A stretch of 64,000 bases of DNA from Streptomyces alboniger (lineage in GTDB: Bacteria > Actinomycetota > Actinomycetes > Streptomycetales > Streptomycetaceae): positions 5,704,001-5,768,000 of the forward strand of contig NZ_CP023695.1 in the NCBI RefSeq assembly GCF_008704395.1, written 5' to 3'. Positions 47,751 through 56,795 of the stretch are shown here, piece by piece (positions within the stretch are counted from its first letter, which is position 1; every line of letters begins with the position of its first letter). Under the pieces are notes generated by a model. That model searched no databases, had not been told where the DNA came from, and saw only the letters and a program-made list of their open reading frames with translations. The position numbers were made by a program, and so were the translations under genes.

Positions 47751-48267
47751 GGACGCCGTGCGGGCCAGGCAGTCGCCGACGGGGCGACCGCTGCGCAGGG
47801 TCGCCCGGGTGGTGCTGCTCGACCCCGACGACCGCCTCCTGCTGCTGCACGGGCATGAGCCCGGTGACCCCGCGGACGACTGGTGGTTCACGCCGGGCGG
47901 CGGCCTGGAGGGCGACGAGACGCGGGAGCAGGCCGCCCTGCGCGAGCTGCGTGAGGAGACCGGCATCACGGAGGTCGAGCTGGGGCCCGTGCTGTGGCGC
48001 CGGGTCTGCTCCTTCCCCTTCGCCGGGCGCCGCTGGGACCAGGACGAGTGGTACTACCTCGCGCGTACGTCACAGACGGCGACCGTGCCCGAGGGGCTCA
48101 CGGAGCTGGAGCGCCGCAGCGTCGCCGGAGCCCGTTGGTGGACGTGCCGGGAACTGACCGGGGCTCATGAGACGGTGTACCCGACCAGGCTCGCCGAGCT
48201 GTTTCGCAGACTGCTCGACGAGGGGCCCCCGGACCGGCCCGAGATCCTCGACACCGAAATCGTGTAG
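47740..48267 (+). CDS. Nudix hydrolase
   Basis: The 175-residue protein contains a complete Nudix box: [24 protein letters not shown] (about 48-71), the metal-binding site that cleaves nucleoside diphosphates linked to another moiety. The substrate is unknown. GTG 47740 overlaps the sipZ end and has GAGGGAGG upstream; an earlier in-frame GTG at 47719 is the alternative. Confidence 0.92.
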   Translation: MSAEDAVRARQSPTGRPLRRVARVVLLDPDDRLLLLHGHEPGDPADDWWFTPGGGLEGDETREQAALRELREETGITEVELGPVLWRRVCSFPFAGRRWDQDEWYYLARTSQTATVPEGLTELERRSVAGARWWTCRELTGAHETVYPTRLAELFRRLLDEGPPDRPEILDTEIV

Positions 48268-48322
48268 GGGTTCGCGGGGCTGACGCACAATAGGGGGACG
48301 CACGGCTGAAGGGGAACATGCC

Positions 48323-48631
48323 ATGAGCGCCGAGGACCTCGAGAAGTACGAGACCGAGATGGAGCTGAAGCTCTACCGGGAGTACCGCGATGTCGTCGGT
48401 CTGTTCAAATACGTGATTGAGACCGAGCGGCGTTTCTACCTCACCAATGACTACGAGATGCAGGTGCACTCGGTCCAGGGTGAGGTGTTCTTCGAGGTGT
48501 CCATGGCGGACGCCTGGGTGTGGGACATGTACCGGCCCGCTCGGTTCGTGAAGCAGGTGCGGGTGCTCACGTTCAAGGACGTGAACATCGAGGAGTTGAA
48601 CAAGAGCGATCTTGAGCTGCCGGGGGGCTGA
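48323..48631 (+). CDS. DUF2469 family protein
   Basis: The 102-residue protein (M-S-A-E-D-L-E-K-Y-E-T-E-M-E-L-K-L-Y-R-E-Y-R-D-V-V) matches the small actinobacterial DUF2469 family. It is rich in aromatics (F-Y-L-T-N-D-Y-E-M, A-D-A-W-V-W-D-M-Y-R) and ends V-N-I-E-E-L-N-K-S-D. It has no known activity. Family members lie next to the signal peptidase, Nudix and yraN genes as here. ATG 48323, AAGGGGAA upstream. Confidence 0.92.
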   Translation: MSAEDLEKYETEMELKLYREYRDVVGLFKYVIETERRFYLTNDYEMQVHSVQGEVFFEVSMADAWVWDMYRPARFVKQVRVLTFKDVNIEELNKSDLELPGG

Positions 48632-48719
48632 GCTGCCGGGGACCGGGCAGCCGGGGGTTGCGGGCTGAGCTGCCGGGATTCACTCGCCGGAGTGGCGGAG
48701 TTTTCCACAACCGGCGAGT
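48614..48719. repeat. Repeats in the DUF2469-yraN gap, including an inverted repeat
   Basis: GAGCTGCCGGG occurs at 48614, 48630 and 48667 (the first copy ends the DUF2469 coding sequence). ACTCGCCGG (48682-48690) and CCGGCGAGT (48711-48719) form a perfect 9-bp inverted repeat enclosing TTTTCCACA (48701-48709), which fits the DnaA-box consensus. Confidence 0.7.
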
Positions 48720-48783
48720 AACGCACCAAGATCCAATAGGTGCGGGCTGATCCGTGACCGTGGGTGTCGGAGGTGGTGCCGAC

Positions 48784-49161
48784 ATGAACGCACGGGGAGC
48801 ACTCGGCAAGTACGGCGAAGACCTGGCCGCGCGGCGGCTGGTCGAAGCGGGGATGACGGTCCTTGAGCGCAATTGGCGCGCGGGCAGGACCGGTGAGATC
48901 GACATCGTGGCGATGGACGGCGAGGCACTCGTCGTCTGCGAGGTCAAGACGCGCAGGGCGGGCCTGGTCGGCTCCGCGGTGTTCGAGCACCCGATGGCGG
49001 CCGTGGGCCAGATCAAGGCGGAGCGGCTTCGGCGCCTGGCGGAGCGCTGGATCGAGGAGCGCGGCGGCCCACCGCCGGGAGGCGTTCGCATCGACCTGGT
49101 CGGCGTGCTGCTTCCGCGGCGCGGCGCTCCCGTGGTCGAGCACGCGCGGGGGGTGGCCTGA
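48784..49161 (+). CDS. yraN: YraN/UPF0102 family nuclease-fold protein
   Basis: The 125-residue protein contains the UPF0102 core: [30 protein letters not shown], the D-x-n-E-x-K pattern of endonuclease-like folds. Function is not established. It is directly followed by comM with a one-base overlap (TGATG), a conserved pairing. ATG 48784 with GGAGG about 10 nt upstream; a GTG at 48754 would extend it. Confidence 0.92.
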   Translation: MNARGALGKYGEDLAARRLVEAGMTVLERNWRAGRTGEIDIVAMDGEALVVCEVKTRRAGLVGSAVFEHPMAAVGQIKAERLRRLAERWIEERGGPPPGGVRIDLVGVLLPRRGAPVVEHARGVA

Positions 49162-50780
49162 TGGGGTTCGCGCGTACGTGTTCCGTGGCGCTGGTCGGCG
49201 TCGAGGGCGTGGTCGTCGAGGTGCAGGCCGATCTGGAGCCGGGCGTGGCCGCGTTCACGCTGGTGGGGCTGCCGGACAAGAGTCTGACGGAGAGTCGGGA
49301 CCGGGTCAGGGCCGCCGTGGTCAATTCGGGCGGGGAGTGGCCCCAGAAGAAGCTCACGGTGGGGCTGAGCCCGGCGTCGGTCCCCAAGGGCGGCAGCGGT
49401 TTCGACCTGGCCGTCGCGTGCGCGGTCCTCGGGGCTGCCGAGCGGATCGATCCCCGGGTGCTCGCCGACATCGTCATGATCGGCGAGCTGGGACTCGACG
49501 GGCGGGTGCGCCCGGTCCGTGGAGTGCTGCCGGCGGTCCTCGCCGCCGCGGACGCCGGGTACGAACAGGTGGTCGTCCCCGAGTGCACGGCCGCCGAGGC
49601 CTCGCTGGTGCCGGGGATCTCGGTCCTCGGGGTGCGCAGCCTGCGGCAGCTCATCGCGGTGCTCACCGACGAGCCGGTGCCGCAGGAGGAGCCGGACGAG
49701 CCGGGGCGGCCCGATCCACTGCTGGCCGGGCTCTGCGTGCCGGGGACCGGAGTGGGCACGGGACTCGGCGGCGCGACGGACGACGCGCACGGGCTCGACC
49801 TGGCCGACGTCGTCGGGCAGGCGGCGGCGAGGGCCGCCGTGGAGGTGGCCGCGGCCGGGGCGCACCACCTCTTCCTGCAAGGGCCACCGGGCGCGGGCAA
49901 GACCATGCTCGCGGAGCGGCTGCCGGCCATCCTGCCCCGGCTGACCCGCGAGGAGTCCCTGGAAGTGACGGCGGTCCACTCCGTAGCGGGCATGCTCCCG
50001 CCGGGCAAGCCGCTGGTCGACCTCGCGCCGTACTGCGCGCCGCATCACTCCGCGACGATGCAGTCGCTCGTGGGCGGCGGCAAGGGCCTCGCGCGGCCGG
50101 GCGCGGTTTCGTTGGCTCATAGAGGAGTGCTCTTTCTGGACGAGGCGCCGGAGTTCAGCAGCCAGACGCTGGACTCCTTGCGCCAGCCGCTCGAGTCGGG
50201 CCACGTGGTGATCGCGCGCAGCGCGGGAGTGGTGCGGCTGCCCGCGAAGTTCCTGATGGTCCTCGCGGCCAACCCCTGCCCCTGCGGTCGGCATACGTTG
50301 CTCGGGGACGGCTGCGAGTGCCCGGCCTCCGCTGTCCGGCGCTATCAGGCCCGCCTGTCGGGACCGCTGCTCGACCGGGTCGATCTGAAGGTCGAGGTGG
50401 AGGCCGTCACCCGGTCCGAACTCGCCGGGTACGGCACGCCCGGGGAGTCCACGCGGACCGTCGCCGACCGGGTGCGCGCCGCGCGCGAGAGAGCGGCTGC
50501 CAGGCTGACCGGGACCGGCTGGCGGACCAACAGCGAGGTCCCCGGGCATGCGCTGCGCACCCGGTGGCCCGCTGCCCCAGGAGCGCTGGACGCGGCCGAG
50601 CTGGACCTGGAGCGCGGCTTCCTGACCGCCCGTGGGCTTGATCGCGTCCTGCGGGTGGCGTGGACCGTGGCGGACCTGGCCGGGCACGACCGGCCCTCCG
50701 CTCACGACGTCGCCCTGGCCCTCCAACTGCGCACGGGCATCTCACGAGGTGTCCCGATGCCGATCGGAGTGGCGAGGTGA
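49161..50780 (+). CDS. comM: ComM-type Mg-chelatase-related AAA ATPase (YifB)
   Basis: ComM helicases promote branch migration during natural transformation in other bacteria. The 539-residue protein has the N-terminal Lon-like fold (G-L-P-D-K-S-L-T-E-S-R-D-R-V), AAA Walker A G-P-P-G-A-G-K-T-M-L (about 241-250), Walker B V-L-F-L-D-E-A-P-E-F, A-N-P-C-P-C-G, and a C-terminal magnesium-chelatase-type lid. It lies between yraN and dprA with a one-base and a 4-bp overlap, so yraN-comM-dprA form one operon. Confidence 0.94.
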   Translation: MGFARTCSVALVGVEGVVVEVQADLEPGVAAFTLVGLPDKSLTESRDRVRAAVVNSGGEWPQKKLTVGLSPASVPKGGSGFDLAVACAVLGAAERIDPRVLADIVMIGELGLDGRVRPVRGVLPAVLAAADAGYEQVVVPECTAAEASLVPGISVLGVRSLRQLIAVLTDEPVPQEEPDEPGRPDPLLAGLCVPGTGVGTGLGGATDDAHGLDLADVVGQAAARAAVEVAAAGAHHLFLQGPPGAGKTMLAERLPAILPRLTREESLEVTAVHSVAGMLPPGKPLVDLAPYCAPHHSATMQSLVGGGKGLARPGAVSLAHRGVLFLDEAPEFSSQTLDSLRQPLESGHVVIARSAGVVRLPAKFLMVLAANPCPCGRHTLLGDGCECPASAVRRYQARLSGPLLDRVDLKVEVEAVTRSELAGYGTPGESTRTVADRVRAARERAAARLTGTGWRTNSEVPGHALRTRWPAAPGALDAAELDLERGFLTARGLDRVLRVAWTVADLAGHDRPSAHDVALALQLRTGISRGVPMPIGVAR

Positions 50781-51937
50781 CCGCCGGGCCGCCGACGGAC
50801 GAAGAGCGTCTGGCCAGGCTCGCCCTGACGCGGGTCCTTGAGCCCGGGGACGCGGTCGGGGGCAGATGGCTGCGGGAGGCCGGTGCCGTCGAGGTGCTGC
50901 GCAGGCTCGGTGAGGAGGAGGGGCGGTTGGCGGGGGTGACCTCGCGGCGGTGGGAGGGGCTGCGGGCGCGGGCCGCCGGGGCGCGGCCGGAGTGTGACCT
51001 GGAGGCGGCGCGGGACGTCGGGGCGCGGTTCGTGTGCCCGGGGGACGCGGAGTGGCCGCTGCCGTTGGACGACCTCGGGGACGCCCGGCCGATCGGGCTC
51101 TGGGTGCGCGGGCGGCCCTCGTTACGGATATGGGCGGTGCGGTCGGTGGCCGTCGTGGGAGCCCGGGCCTGCACGCAGTACGGCGCGCACATGGCCGCCG
51201 ACCTCGGCGCGGGGCTCGCGGAGCGCGGCTGGGTCGTGGTCTCCGGCGGGGCGTACGGCGTGGACGGCGCCGCGCACCGCGGGGCGCTCGGCGCGGGCGG
51301 TGCCACCGTGGCCGTGCTGGCTTGCGGGGTGGACCGGCCCTATCCCCGCGGGCATGTCGAACTGATCGGAAGGATCGCGGAACAGGGTCTGGTCGTCGGG
51401 GAGTTGCCGCCGGGAGACCACCCCACGCCGAGCCGGTTCATCCTGCGGAACAGGGTGATCGCCGCGCTGACCCGAGGGACGGTGGTGGTGGAGGCCGCCT
51501 ACCGCAGTGGGGCTCTGGCCACTGCCCGCTGCGCCCAGGAGCTCGGCCGCTTCGCCATGGGGGTGCCGGGGCCCGCGACCAGCGGCCTCTCTGCGGGTGT
51601 GCACGAACTGCTGCGGGGCGACGGCGTCCTGGTGACCGACGCCGCGGAAGTGGTCGAGCTGGTCGGTGACATGGGTGAGCTGGCCCCCGAGCGGCGGGGG
51701 CCCGTCGTGCCGCGTGACCTGCTCGCCCCGGGGGCGGCCCGGGTCCTGGCCGCGCTGCCCGCGCGGGGGCGGGCGACGGCGCGGGATGCCGCCGTCGGCG
51801 CGGGGACGACCGAGGACGACGCGGTAGGGCGCCTGTACGAACTTCAGTCGTTGGGGTTCGTCGAACGACACGGCGATGGCTGGCAGTTGACACGCCAGGC
51901 GTACCGGACGGTCTTCGCCGCTGGAGGTGAATCGTGA
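50777..51937 (+). CDS. dprA: DNA processing protein DprA
   Basis: DprA loads RecA onto incoming single-stranded DNA. The 386-residue protein has the Rossmann-like core V-A-V-V-G-A-R-A-C-T-Q-Y-G, V-V-S-G-G-A-Y-G-V-D-G-A-A-H, P-R-G-H, F-I-L-R-N-R-V-I-A-A-L-T and E-A-A-Y-R-S-G-A-L-A-T-A-R, and a C-terminal winged helix. GTG 50777 overlaps the comM stop (GTGA). Codon 116 (51122-51124) is the rare leucine codon TTA, read only by the developmentally controlled bldA tRNA, next to a rare ATA. Confidence 0.95.
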   Translation: MTAGPPTDEERLARLALTRVLEPGDAVGGRWLREAGAVEVLRRLGEEEGRLAGVTSRRWEGLRARAAGARPECDLEAARDVGARFVCPGDAEWPLPLDDLGDARPIGLWVRGRPSLRIWAVRSVAVVGARACTQYGAHMAADLGAGLAERGWVVVSGGAYGVDGAAHRGALGAGGATVAVLACGVDRPYPRGHVELIGRIAEQGLVVGELPPGDHPTPSRFILRNRVIAALTRGTVVVEAAYRSGALATARCAQELGRFAMGVPGPATSGLSAGVHELLRGDGVLVTDAAEVVELVGDMGELAPERRGPVVPRDLLAPGAARVLAALPARGRATARDAAVGAGTTEDDAVGRLYELQSLGFVERHGDGWQLTRQAYRTVFAAGGES

Positions 51938-52281
51938 CCGAGCGTGTTCCGCCGGACGGATGACGCCCGACAGCCTTGGGAAATCGCGCAGTTGATGCGT
52001 CGACGTCGTCACGCAGTGCGACGATCCCGACTCCGCAGGAGGCCTAGCGGAACGTATCTGCGCACGCGCGATCCCATAGTCTTCGCACACTGCGACACTT
52101 CAGTCACGCTACGCTCACAAGGATTCCGACGCGGACAGGCAACCAGACGGACAACCTCATTCACTTCACGCACATCCCCCACCGCACGGACGCGAGCGGC
52201 ACCCGCGAAATCGCCGCGTCGCGCGACCTCACCGACCCACGCGACCTCACCAATTCACGGCAGAACGGCTCAAGGCGACGA
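51938..52281. other. 344-bp intergenic region upstream of whiG
   Basis: No gene is visible. Two 12-bp copies of CGCGACCTCACC lie 18 bp apart (52222-52233, 52240-52251), about 30-60 bp before the whiG start. The whiG promoter should be here, but no clear -35/-10 pair stands out. Confidence 0.45.
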
Positions 52282-53124
52282 ATGACCCAGCACACCTCAG
52301 GGTCCGACCGGGCGGCGGTTCCCCCCGCCACCCGTAGCGGCGAGCGGGAGCGGCCTCCCGCCCCCTCGTCGCTGGACGAGTTGTGGCGGTCGTACAAGGC
52401 GACGGGCGACGGACGGCTGCGGGAGCAGCTGATCCTGCACTACTCACCCCTGGTGAAGTACGTCGCGGGCCGTGTGAGTGTGGGGCTGCCGCCCAATGTG
52501 GAGCAGGCGGACTTCGTCTCGTCCGGGGTGTTCGGGCTGATCGACGCGATCGAGAAGTTCGACATCGAGCGGGAGATCAAGTTCGAGACCTATGCCATCA
52601 CGCGCATTCGCGGGGCGATGATCGACGAGCTGCGGGCGCTCGACTGGATCCCGCGGTCCGTGCGCCAGAAGGCGCGCAACGTCGAGCGTGCCTACACCAC
52701 CCTGGAGGCGCAGCTGCGGCGTACTCCCTCGGAGGGCGAGGTCGCCGCCGAGATGGGGATCGCTCTGGAGGAACTGCACGCCGTTTTCAGCCAGTTGTCC
52801 CTGGCGAACGTGGTGGCGCTCGAAGAGTTGCTGCACGTCGGCGGTGACGGCGGTGACCGGCTGAGCCTCATGGACACGCTGGAGGACCACGCGGCGGACA
52901 ACCCCGTGGAGGTCGCCGAGGACCGGGAGCTGCGCAGGCTGCTCGCGCGGGCTATCAACACGCTGCCCGAGCGCGAGAAGACCGTCGTGACGCTCTACTA
53001 CTACGAGGGGCTCACGCTCGCCGAGATCGGCAACGTACTCGGTGTGACCGAGAGCCGGGTGAGTCAGATCCACACGAAGTCGGTGTTGCAGCTGCGGGCG
53101 AAGCTGGCCAGTTTTGGCCGCTGA
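52282..53124 (+). CDS. whiG: Sporulation sigma factor WhiG
   Basis: WhiG is the FliA-type sigma factor that commits aerial hyphae to sporulation, activating whiH and whiI. The 280-residue protein has sigma regions 2 ([27 protein letters not shown]), 3 ([10 protein letters not shown]) and 4 ([22 protein letters not shown]). It matches Streptomyces WhiG. ATG 52282. Its activity is controlled by the anti-sigma factor RsiG with c-di-GMP, encoded elsewhere. Confidence 0.97.
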   Translation: MTQHTSGSDRAAVPPATRSGERERPPAPSSLDELWRSYKATGDGRLREQLILHYSPLVKYVAGRVSVGLPPNVEQADFVSSGVFGLIDAIEKFDIEREIKFETYAITRIRGAMIDELRALDWIPRSVRQKARNVERAYTTLEAQLRRTPSEGEVAAEMGIALEELHAVFSQLSLANVVALEELLHVGGDGGDRLSLMDTLEDHAADNPVEVAEDRELRRLLARAINTLPEREKTVVTLYYYEGLTLAEIGNVLGVTESRVSQIHTKSVLQLRAKLASFGR

Positions 53125-53218
53125 CGCCGCGCGTCCGGCGAGCTGAATCGTCCCTGCCCGACGCATATGCGCCCGGCAGCGACTCCCGTGCGGGGCGTCC
53201 CGTCCGTAAAGTGGAGCC

Positions 53219-53800
53219 GTGCCAAGGATTCGAGCGGCCTCTGTGGCCGAGCACCGGTCGATGCAGCGCGGGGCCCTGCTGGACGCCGCGCGGTCCCTGT
53301 TGTCCGAAGGCGGCACGGAGGCGTTGACCTTCCCCGCCCTCGCCGAGCGCACCGGGCTCGCCCGGTCGTCCGTGTATGAGTACTTCCGGTCGCGGGCCGC
53401 CGTGGTCGAAGAGCTGTGCGAGGTCGACTTTCCCGTATGGGCCGCGGAGGTCTCCGCGGCGATGCGGGGGGCGCGGTCGCCCGAGGGTCAGGTCGAGGCG
53501 TATGTGCGGCGGCAGCTGGCCCTGGTGGGGGACCGGCGTCACCGTGCCGTGGTCGCCATCTCCGCCAGTGAGCTGGACGCCGGTGCCAGGGAGAAGATCC
53601 GGGCGGCGCACGGTGGGCTCATCGCGATGATCGTCGAGGCGCTGGAGGCGCTGGGGCACGAGCAGCCCCGGATGGCGGCGATGCTGCTCCAGGGGATCGT
53701 GGACGCGGCGGCGCGGCGGATCGAGCTGGGGGCCGCGGAGGATCCCTCCGCCATCACGGAGGCCGCGGTCTCGATGGCTCTGCGCGGGGTGCGCGGCTGA
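53219..53800 (+). CDS. TetR-family transcriptional regulator
   Basis: The 193-residue protein has a TetR helix-turn-helix: A-A-R-S-L-L-S-E-G-G-T-E-A-L-T-F-P-A-L-A-E-R-T-G-L-A-R-S-S-V-Y-E-Y-F (about 22-57), and an Ala-rich ligand domain. It probably represses its own promoter; the ligand and targets are unknown. GTG 53219 lies 94 bp after whiG. It converges on the M23 peptidase gene (26-bp gap). Confidence 0.92.
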   Translation: MPRIRAASVAEHRSMQRGALLDAARSLLSEGGTEALTFPALAERTGLARSSVYEYFRSRAAVVEELCEVDFPVWAAEVSAAMRGARSPEGQVEAYVRRQLALVGDRRHRAVVAISASELDAGAREKIRAAHGGLIAMIVEALEALGHEQPRMAAMLLQGIVDAAARRIELGAAEDPSAITEAAVSMALRGVRG

Positions 53801-53826
53801 GGTTTCCGGGGCTCTTGAGGTCCCGC

Positions 53827-54393
53827 TCATGGCGCCGGTGGGCCGGTCAGTGGGAGCAGGCGGGACGGGCCGTCGCGCAGTAGCCACGGTGGCAGCAGGG
53901 TCAGTGGGTCCAGATAGGTCCCGGCTCTGCGCAAGCCCCAATGGAGGCAGACCTCGGAGGCCTCGGGACAGTGGCCCGTCGGACCCTCCAGGATGCCTAC
54001 CTGCTCGCCCGCGGTGACCCGGGCGCCCTTCTTGAGCGTGGCCCGCACCGGCTCGTACGTCGTACGCAGCGGGGGATCCCCGCTCCCGTCCAGCTCCACC
54101 GAGACCACGCCTCTGCCCGCCACCCGGCCCGCGAAGGAGACCCGGCCCGGTGCCACCGCCCGTACCGGACTGCCCGGCGGTGCCGACAGGTCCACGCCCC
54201 GGTGGCCCGCGCCGTACGCGGTCGAGGGCGGGTCCCAGGCGCGTACGACCGCGGGGCGCTCGCTCGTGCGGGCGGCCACCGGCCAGGTCGTGGCCACGGG
54301 TGTCGGGGGCGGGGTCCGAGCCGGGCTCGGGGGTGGGTTCAGGGCGGTCGCCAGCAGCGCGGCCAGCGTCGTCAGGAGCATTTCCAGGCGCAT
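53827..54393 (-). CDS. Secreted M23-family (LytM) peptidase-like protein
   Basis: The 188-residue protein has a signal peptide ([14 protein letters not shown]) and the LytM core: [18 protein letters not shown] (first zinc ligands His and Asp), and C-L-H-W-G-L (H-x-H type: only the central His is clear). It should act on peptidoglycan crosslinks or regulate another hydrolase. ATG 54393 is used; a GTG at 54411 would add six residues. Confidence 0.85.
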   Translation of the reverse strand: MRLEMLLTTLAALLATALNPPPSPARTPPPTPVATTWPVAARTSERPAVVRAWDPPSTAYGAGHRGVDLSAPPGSPVRAVAPGRVSFAGRVAGRGVVSVELDGSGDPPLRTTYEPVRATLKKGARVTAGEQVGILEGPTGHCPEASEVCLHWGLRRAGTYLDPLTLLPPWLLRDGPSRLLPLTGPPAP

Positions 54394-54737
54394 GGCAGAA
54401 CCGTCCCGCACCCCGGCGTTCCGCGGGGATCATGGTCCGGATCCGTGGAGTACCGGCCGGTTGTGGACAACGCCGTCACTCTCCCGGGTGGAGAGGCGAA
54501 CGGCTCCGTCGCCAGGTCACGGGTAGCGGCGTCATCCGACGCCCCGCGGGTCCCGTACACTTCTTGTGGCGATCCGGGTCACCGGGTCGACTTCGCACGC
54601 CCCGACATCAGGCCCTCACAGGCCGGTGTCAGCGCCCCTCGGTCCCTAGGTCTCTAGTGGCAAGGCGCACAGCGGGCGTCAGGCGCGAGTGCCGTCCGGC
54701 ACACGCGGCACAACCGAGAATCTCAAGGAGAACGGCC
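54394..54737. other. 344-bp divergent region: M23 peptidase and rpsB promoters
   Basis: It contains a CRISPR-repeat-like hairpin (GCACCCCGGCG...CGCGGGGATCATGGTCC, 54408-54438), a perfect Streptomyces DnaA box on the minus strand (TGTGGACAA at 54462-54470), TACACT at 54556-54561 as a possible rpsB -10, and a leader of about 170 nt to rpsB. No gene is visible. Confidence 0.45.
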
Positions 54738-55658
54738 ATGGCCGTCGTCACGATGCGGGAGCTGCTGGAAAGCGGCGTCCACTTCGGTCACCAGACCCGT
54801 CGCTGGAACCCGAAGATGAAGCGCTTCATCTTCACCGAGCGCAACGGCATCTACATCATCGACCTGCTCCAGTCGCTGTCGTACATCGACCGCGCCTACG
54901 AGTTCGTCAAGGAGACCGTCGCCCACGGCGGCACGGTCATGTTCGTCGGCACGAAGAAGCAGGCGCAGGAGGCCATCGCCGAGCAGGCGACCCGCGTCGG
55001 CATGCCCTACGTGAACCAGCGCTGGCTGGGCGGCATGCTCACCAACTTCTCGACCGTCTACAAGCGTCTGCAGCGCCTCAAGGAGCTCGAGCAGATCGAC
55101 TTCGAGGACGTCGCCGCTTCCGGTCTCACCAAGAAGGAGCTTCTCGTGCTCTCGCGCGAGAAGGCCAAGCTGGAGAAGACCCTCGGTGGTATCCGCGAGA
55201 TGTCCAAGGTGCCCAGCGCCGTCTGGATCGTGGACACCAAGAAGGAGCACATCGCGGTCGGTGAGGCCCGGAAGCTCAACATCCCGGTCGTCGCCATCCT
55301 CGACACCAACTGCGACCCCGACGAGGTCGACTACAAGATCCCCGGCAACGACGACGCGATCCGCTCCGTCACGCTGCTCACCCGCGTGATCGCCGACGCC
55401 GTCGCCGAGGGCCTCATCGCCCGTTCCGGCGTCGCCACCGGTGACTCGAAGCCGGGCGAGAAGGCCGCCGGCGAGCCGCTCGCCGAGTGGGAGCGCGACC
55501 TGCTCGAGGGCGACAAGAAGGCTGACGAGCCGAAGGCCGAGGAGCCGAAGGCCGCTGACGCCGAGGCCGAGGTTCAGAAGTCCGCCGAGACGGAGAAGGC
55601 CGCCGACGCCGAGCAGGCCGAGGCGCCCGCCGCCGCCGCGGACGCCGAGCAGGCCTGA
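54738..55658 (+). CDS. rpsB: Ribosomal protein S2
   Basis: The 306-residue S2 opens [24 protein letters not shown] and has [12 protein letters not shown] and P-G-N-D-D-A-I-R-S. The C-terminal 50 residues are Ala/Glu/Lys-rich, longer than in E. coli. ATG 54738 with CAAGGAGAA upstream. An attenuating terminator separates it from tsf. Confidence 0.97.
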   Translation: MAVVTMRELLESGVHFGHQTRRWNPKMKRFIFTERNGIYIIDLLQSLSYIDRAYEFVKETVAHGGTVMFVGTKKQAQEAIAEQATRVGMPYVNQRWLGGMLTNFSTVYKRLQRLKELEQIDFEDVAASGLTKKELLVLSREKAKLEKTLGGIREMSKVPSAVWIVDTKKEHIAVGEARKLNIPVVAILDTNCDPDEVDYKIPGNDDAIRSVTLLTRVIADAVAEGLIARSGVATGDSKPGEKAAGEPLAEWERDLLEGDKKADEPKAEEPKAADAEAEVQKSAETEKAADAEQAEAPAAAADAEQA

Positions 55659-55678
55659 CCTCACAGGTTCGGTAGTTG

Positions 55679-55707
55679 ACGGCGGGGGCCCGATCGGCCC
55701 CCGCCGT
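55679..55707 (+). terminator. Terminator between rpsB and tsf
   Basis: ACGGCGGGGGCC and GGCCCCCGCCGT form a perfect 12-bp stem with a CGATC loop, 20 bp after the rpsB stop. Only TCA follows, so partial read-through into tsf is likely. Confidence 0.8.
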
Positions 55708-55758
55708 TCACCCGTAGACCTCCGTAGATCTTTCAGACTTCGAGAGAGAATTTCGATC

Positions 55759-56595
55759 ATGGCGAACTACACCGCCGCTGACGTCAAGAAGCTCCGTGAG
55801 CTCACGGGCGCCGGCATGATGGACTGCAAGAAGGCGCTCGACGAGGCCGAGGGCAGCGTCGACAAGGCCGTCGAGGCGCTCCGCATCAAGGGCCAGAAGG
55901 GCGTCGCCAAGCGCGAGGGCCGCTCCGCCGAGAACGGTGCCGTGGTCTCCCTCATCGCCGACGACAACACCTCCGGTGTCATCGTCGAGCTGAAGTGCGA
56001 GACGGACTTCGTCGCCAAGGGTGACAAGTTCCAGGCCGTGGCGAACAACCTCGCCGCCCACATCGCCAAGACCTCCCCGGCCGACATCGAGGCGCTGCTC
56101 GCCTCCGAGATCGAGGCCGGCAAGACCGTCCAGGCGTACGTCGACGAGGCCAACGCCAACCTCGGCGAGAAGATCGTCCTGGACCGCTTCGCGCAGTTCT
56201 CCGGCGCCTACGTCTCCGCGTACATGCACCGCACCATGCCCGACCTGCCCCCGCAGATCGGTGTCCTGGTCGAGCTGGACAAGGCCGACGCCGAGGTCGC
56301 CAAGGGCATCGCGCAGCACATCGCCGCCTTCGCGCCGAAGTACCTCTCCCGCGAGGACGTCCCGGCCGAGGTCGTCGAGACCGAGCGTCGCGTCGCCGAG
56401 GAGACCACCCGCGCCGAGGGCAAGCCCGAGGCCGCCCTCCCGAAGATCGTCGAGGGTCGCGTCAACGGCTTCTTCAAGGAGGCCACCCTCCTCGGCCAGC
56501 CGTACGCGCTGGACAACAAGAAGTCGGTCGAGAAGGTTCTCGCCGAGGCCGGTGTCACCCTGAAGCGCTTCTCGCGCATCAAGGTCGGCATCTGA
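55759..56595 (+). CDS. tsf: Elongation factor Ts
   Basis: EF-Ts recycles EF-Tu by exchanging GDP for GTP. The 278-residue protein has L-R-E-L-T-G-A-G-M-M-D-C-K-K-A-L, the EF-Tu contact T-D-F-V-A-K-G and V-L-D-R-F-A-Q-F. ATG 55759 with GAGAGAGAA upstream. Standard length. Confidence 0.97.
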   Translation: MANYTAADVKKLRELTGAGMMDCKKALDEAEGSVDKAVEALRIKGQKGVAKREGRSAENGAVVSLIADDNTSGVIVELKCETDFVAKGDKFQAVANNLAAHIAKTSPADIEALLASEIEAGKTVQAYVDEANANLGEKIVLDRFAQFSGAYVSAYMHRTMPDLPPQIGVLVELDKADAEVAKGIAQHIAAFAPKYLSREDVPAEVVETERRVAEETTRAEGKPEAALPKIVEGRVNGFFKEATLLGQPYALDNKKSVEKVLAEAGVTLKRFSRIKVGI

Positions 56596-56708
56596 GTCCG
56601 TACCGCGATCGACGGTAGACCCCGCTAGGGTCGACAGCGGTCGCCCGCGTGGGGAGCCCCCGACAGGGAGCCCCCGCGCGACGGTACGACCGCAGGATCT
56701 GACGAGGA

Positions 56709-56764
56709 GGCCACTGCCGAGCATGGGATGCGAACAACACCCCACCGGCAGTGGCCTTCTTCGT
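56709..56764 (+). terminator. Hairpin upstream of pyrH
   Basis: GGCCACTGCCG (56709-56719) and CGGCAGTGGCC (56746-56756) form a perfect 11-bp stem around a 26-nt loop, followed by TTCTTCGT. It lies 32 bp before the pyrH start and 114 bp after tsf: a terminator of tsf or an attenuator for pyrH. Confidence 0.7.
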
Positions 56765-56779
56765 ATGTGTGTCAAGTAA
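56723..56779 (+). CDS. Possible 18-residue leader peptide before pyrH
   Basis: ATG 56723 to TAA 56777-56779 reads [25 protein letters not shown] lies 12 nt upstream (long spacing). The start codon lies in the hairpin loop and the reading frame covers its 3' arm, so translation would disrupt the hairpin. It may be chance, but the layout resembles an attenuation leader. Confidence 0.3.
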   Translation: MGCEQHPTGSGLLRMCVK

Positions 56780-56795
56780 GAGAAGCGAGAACACC

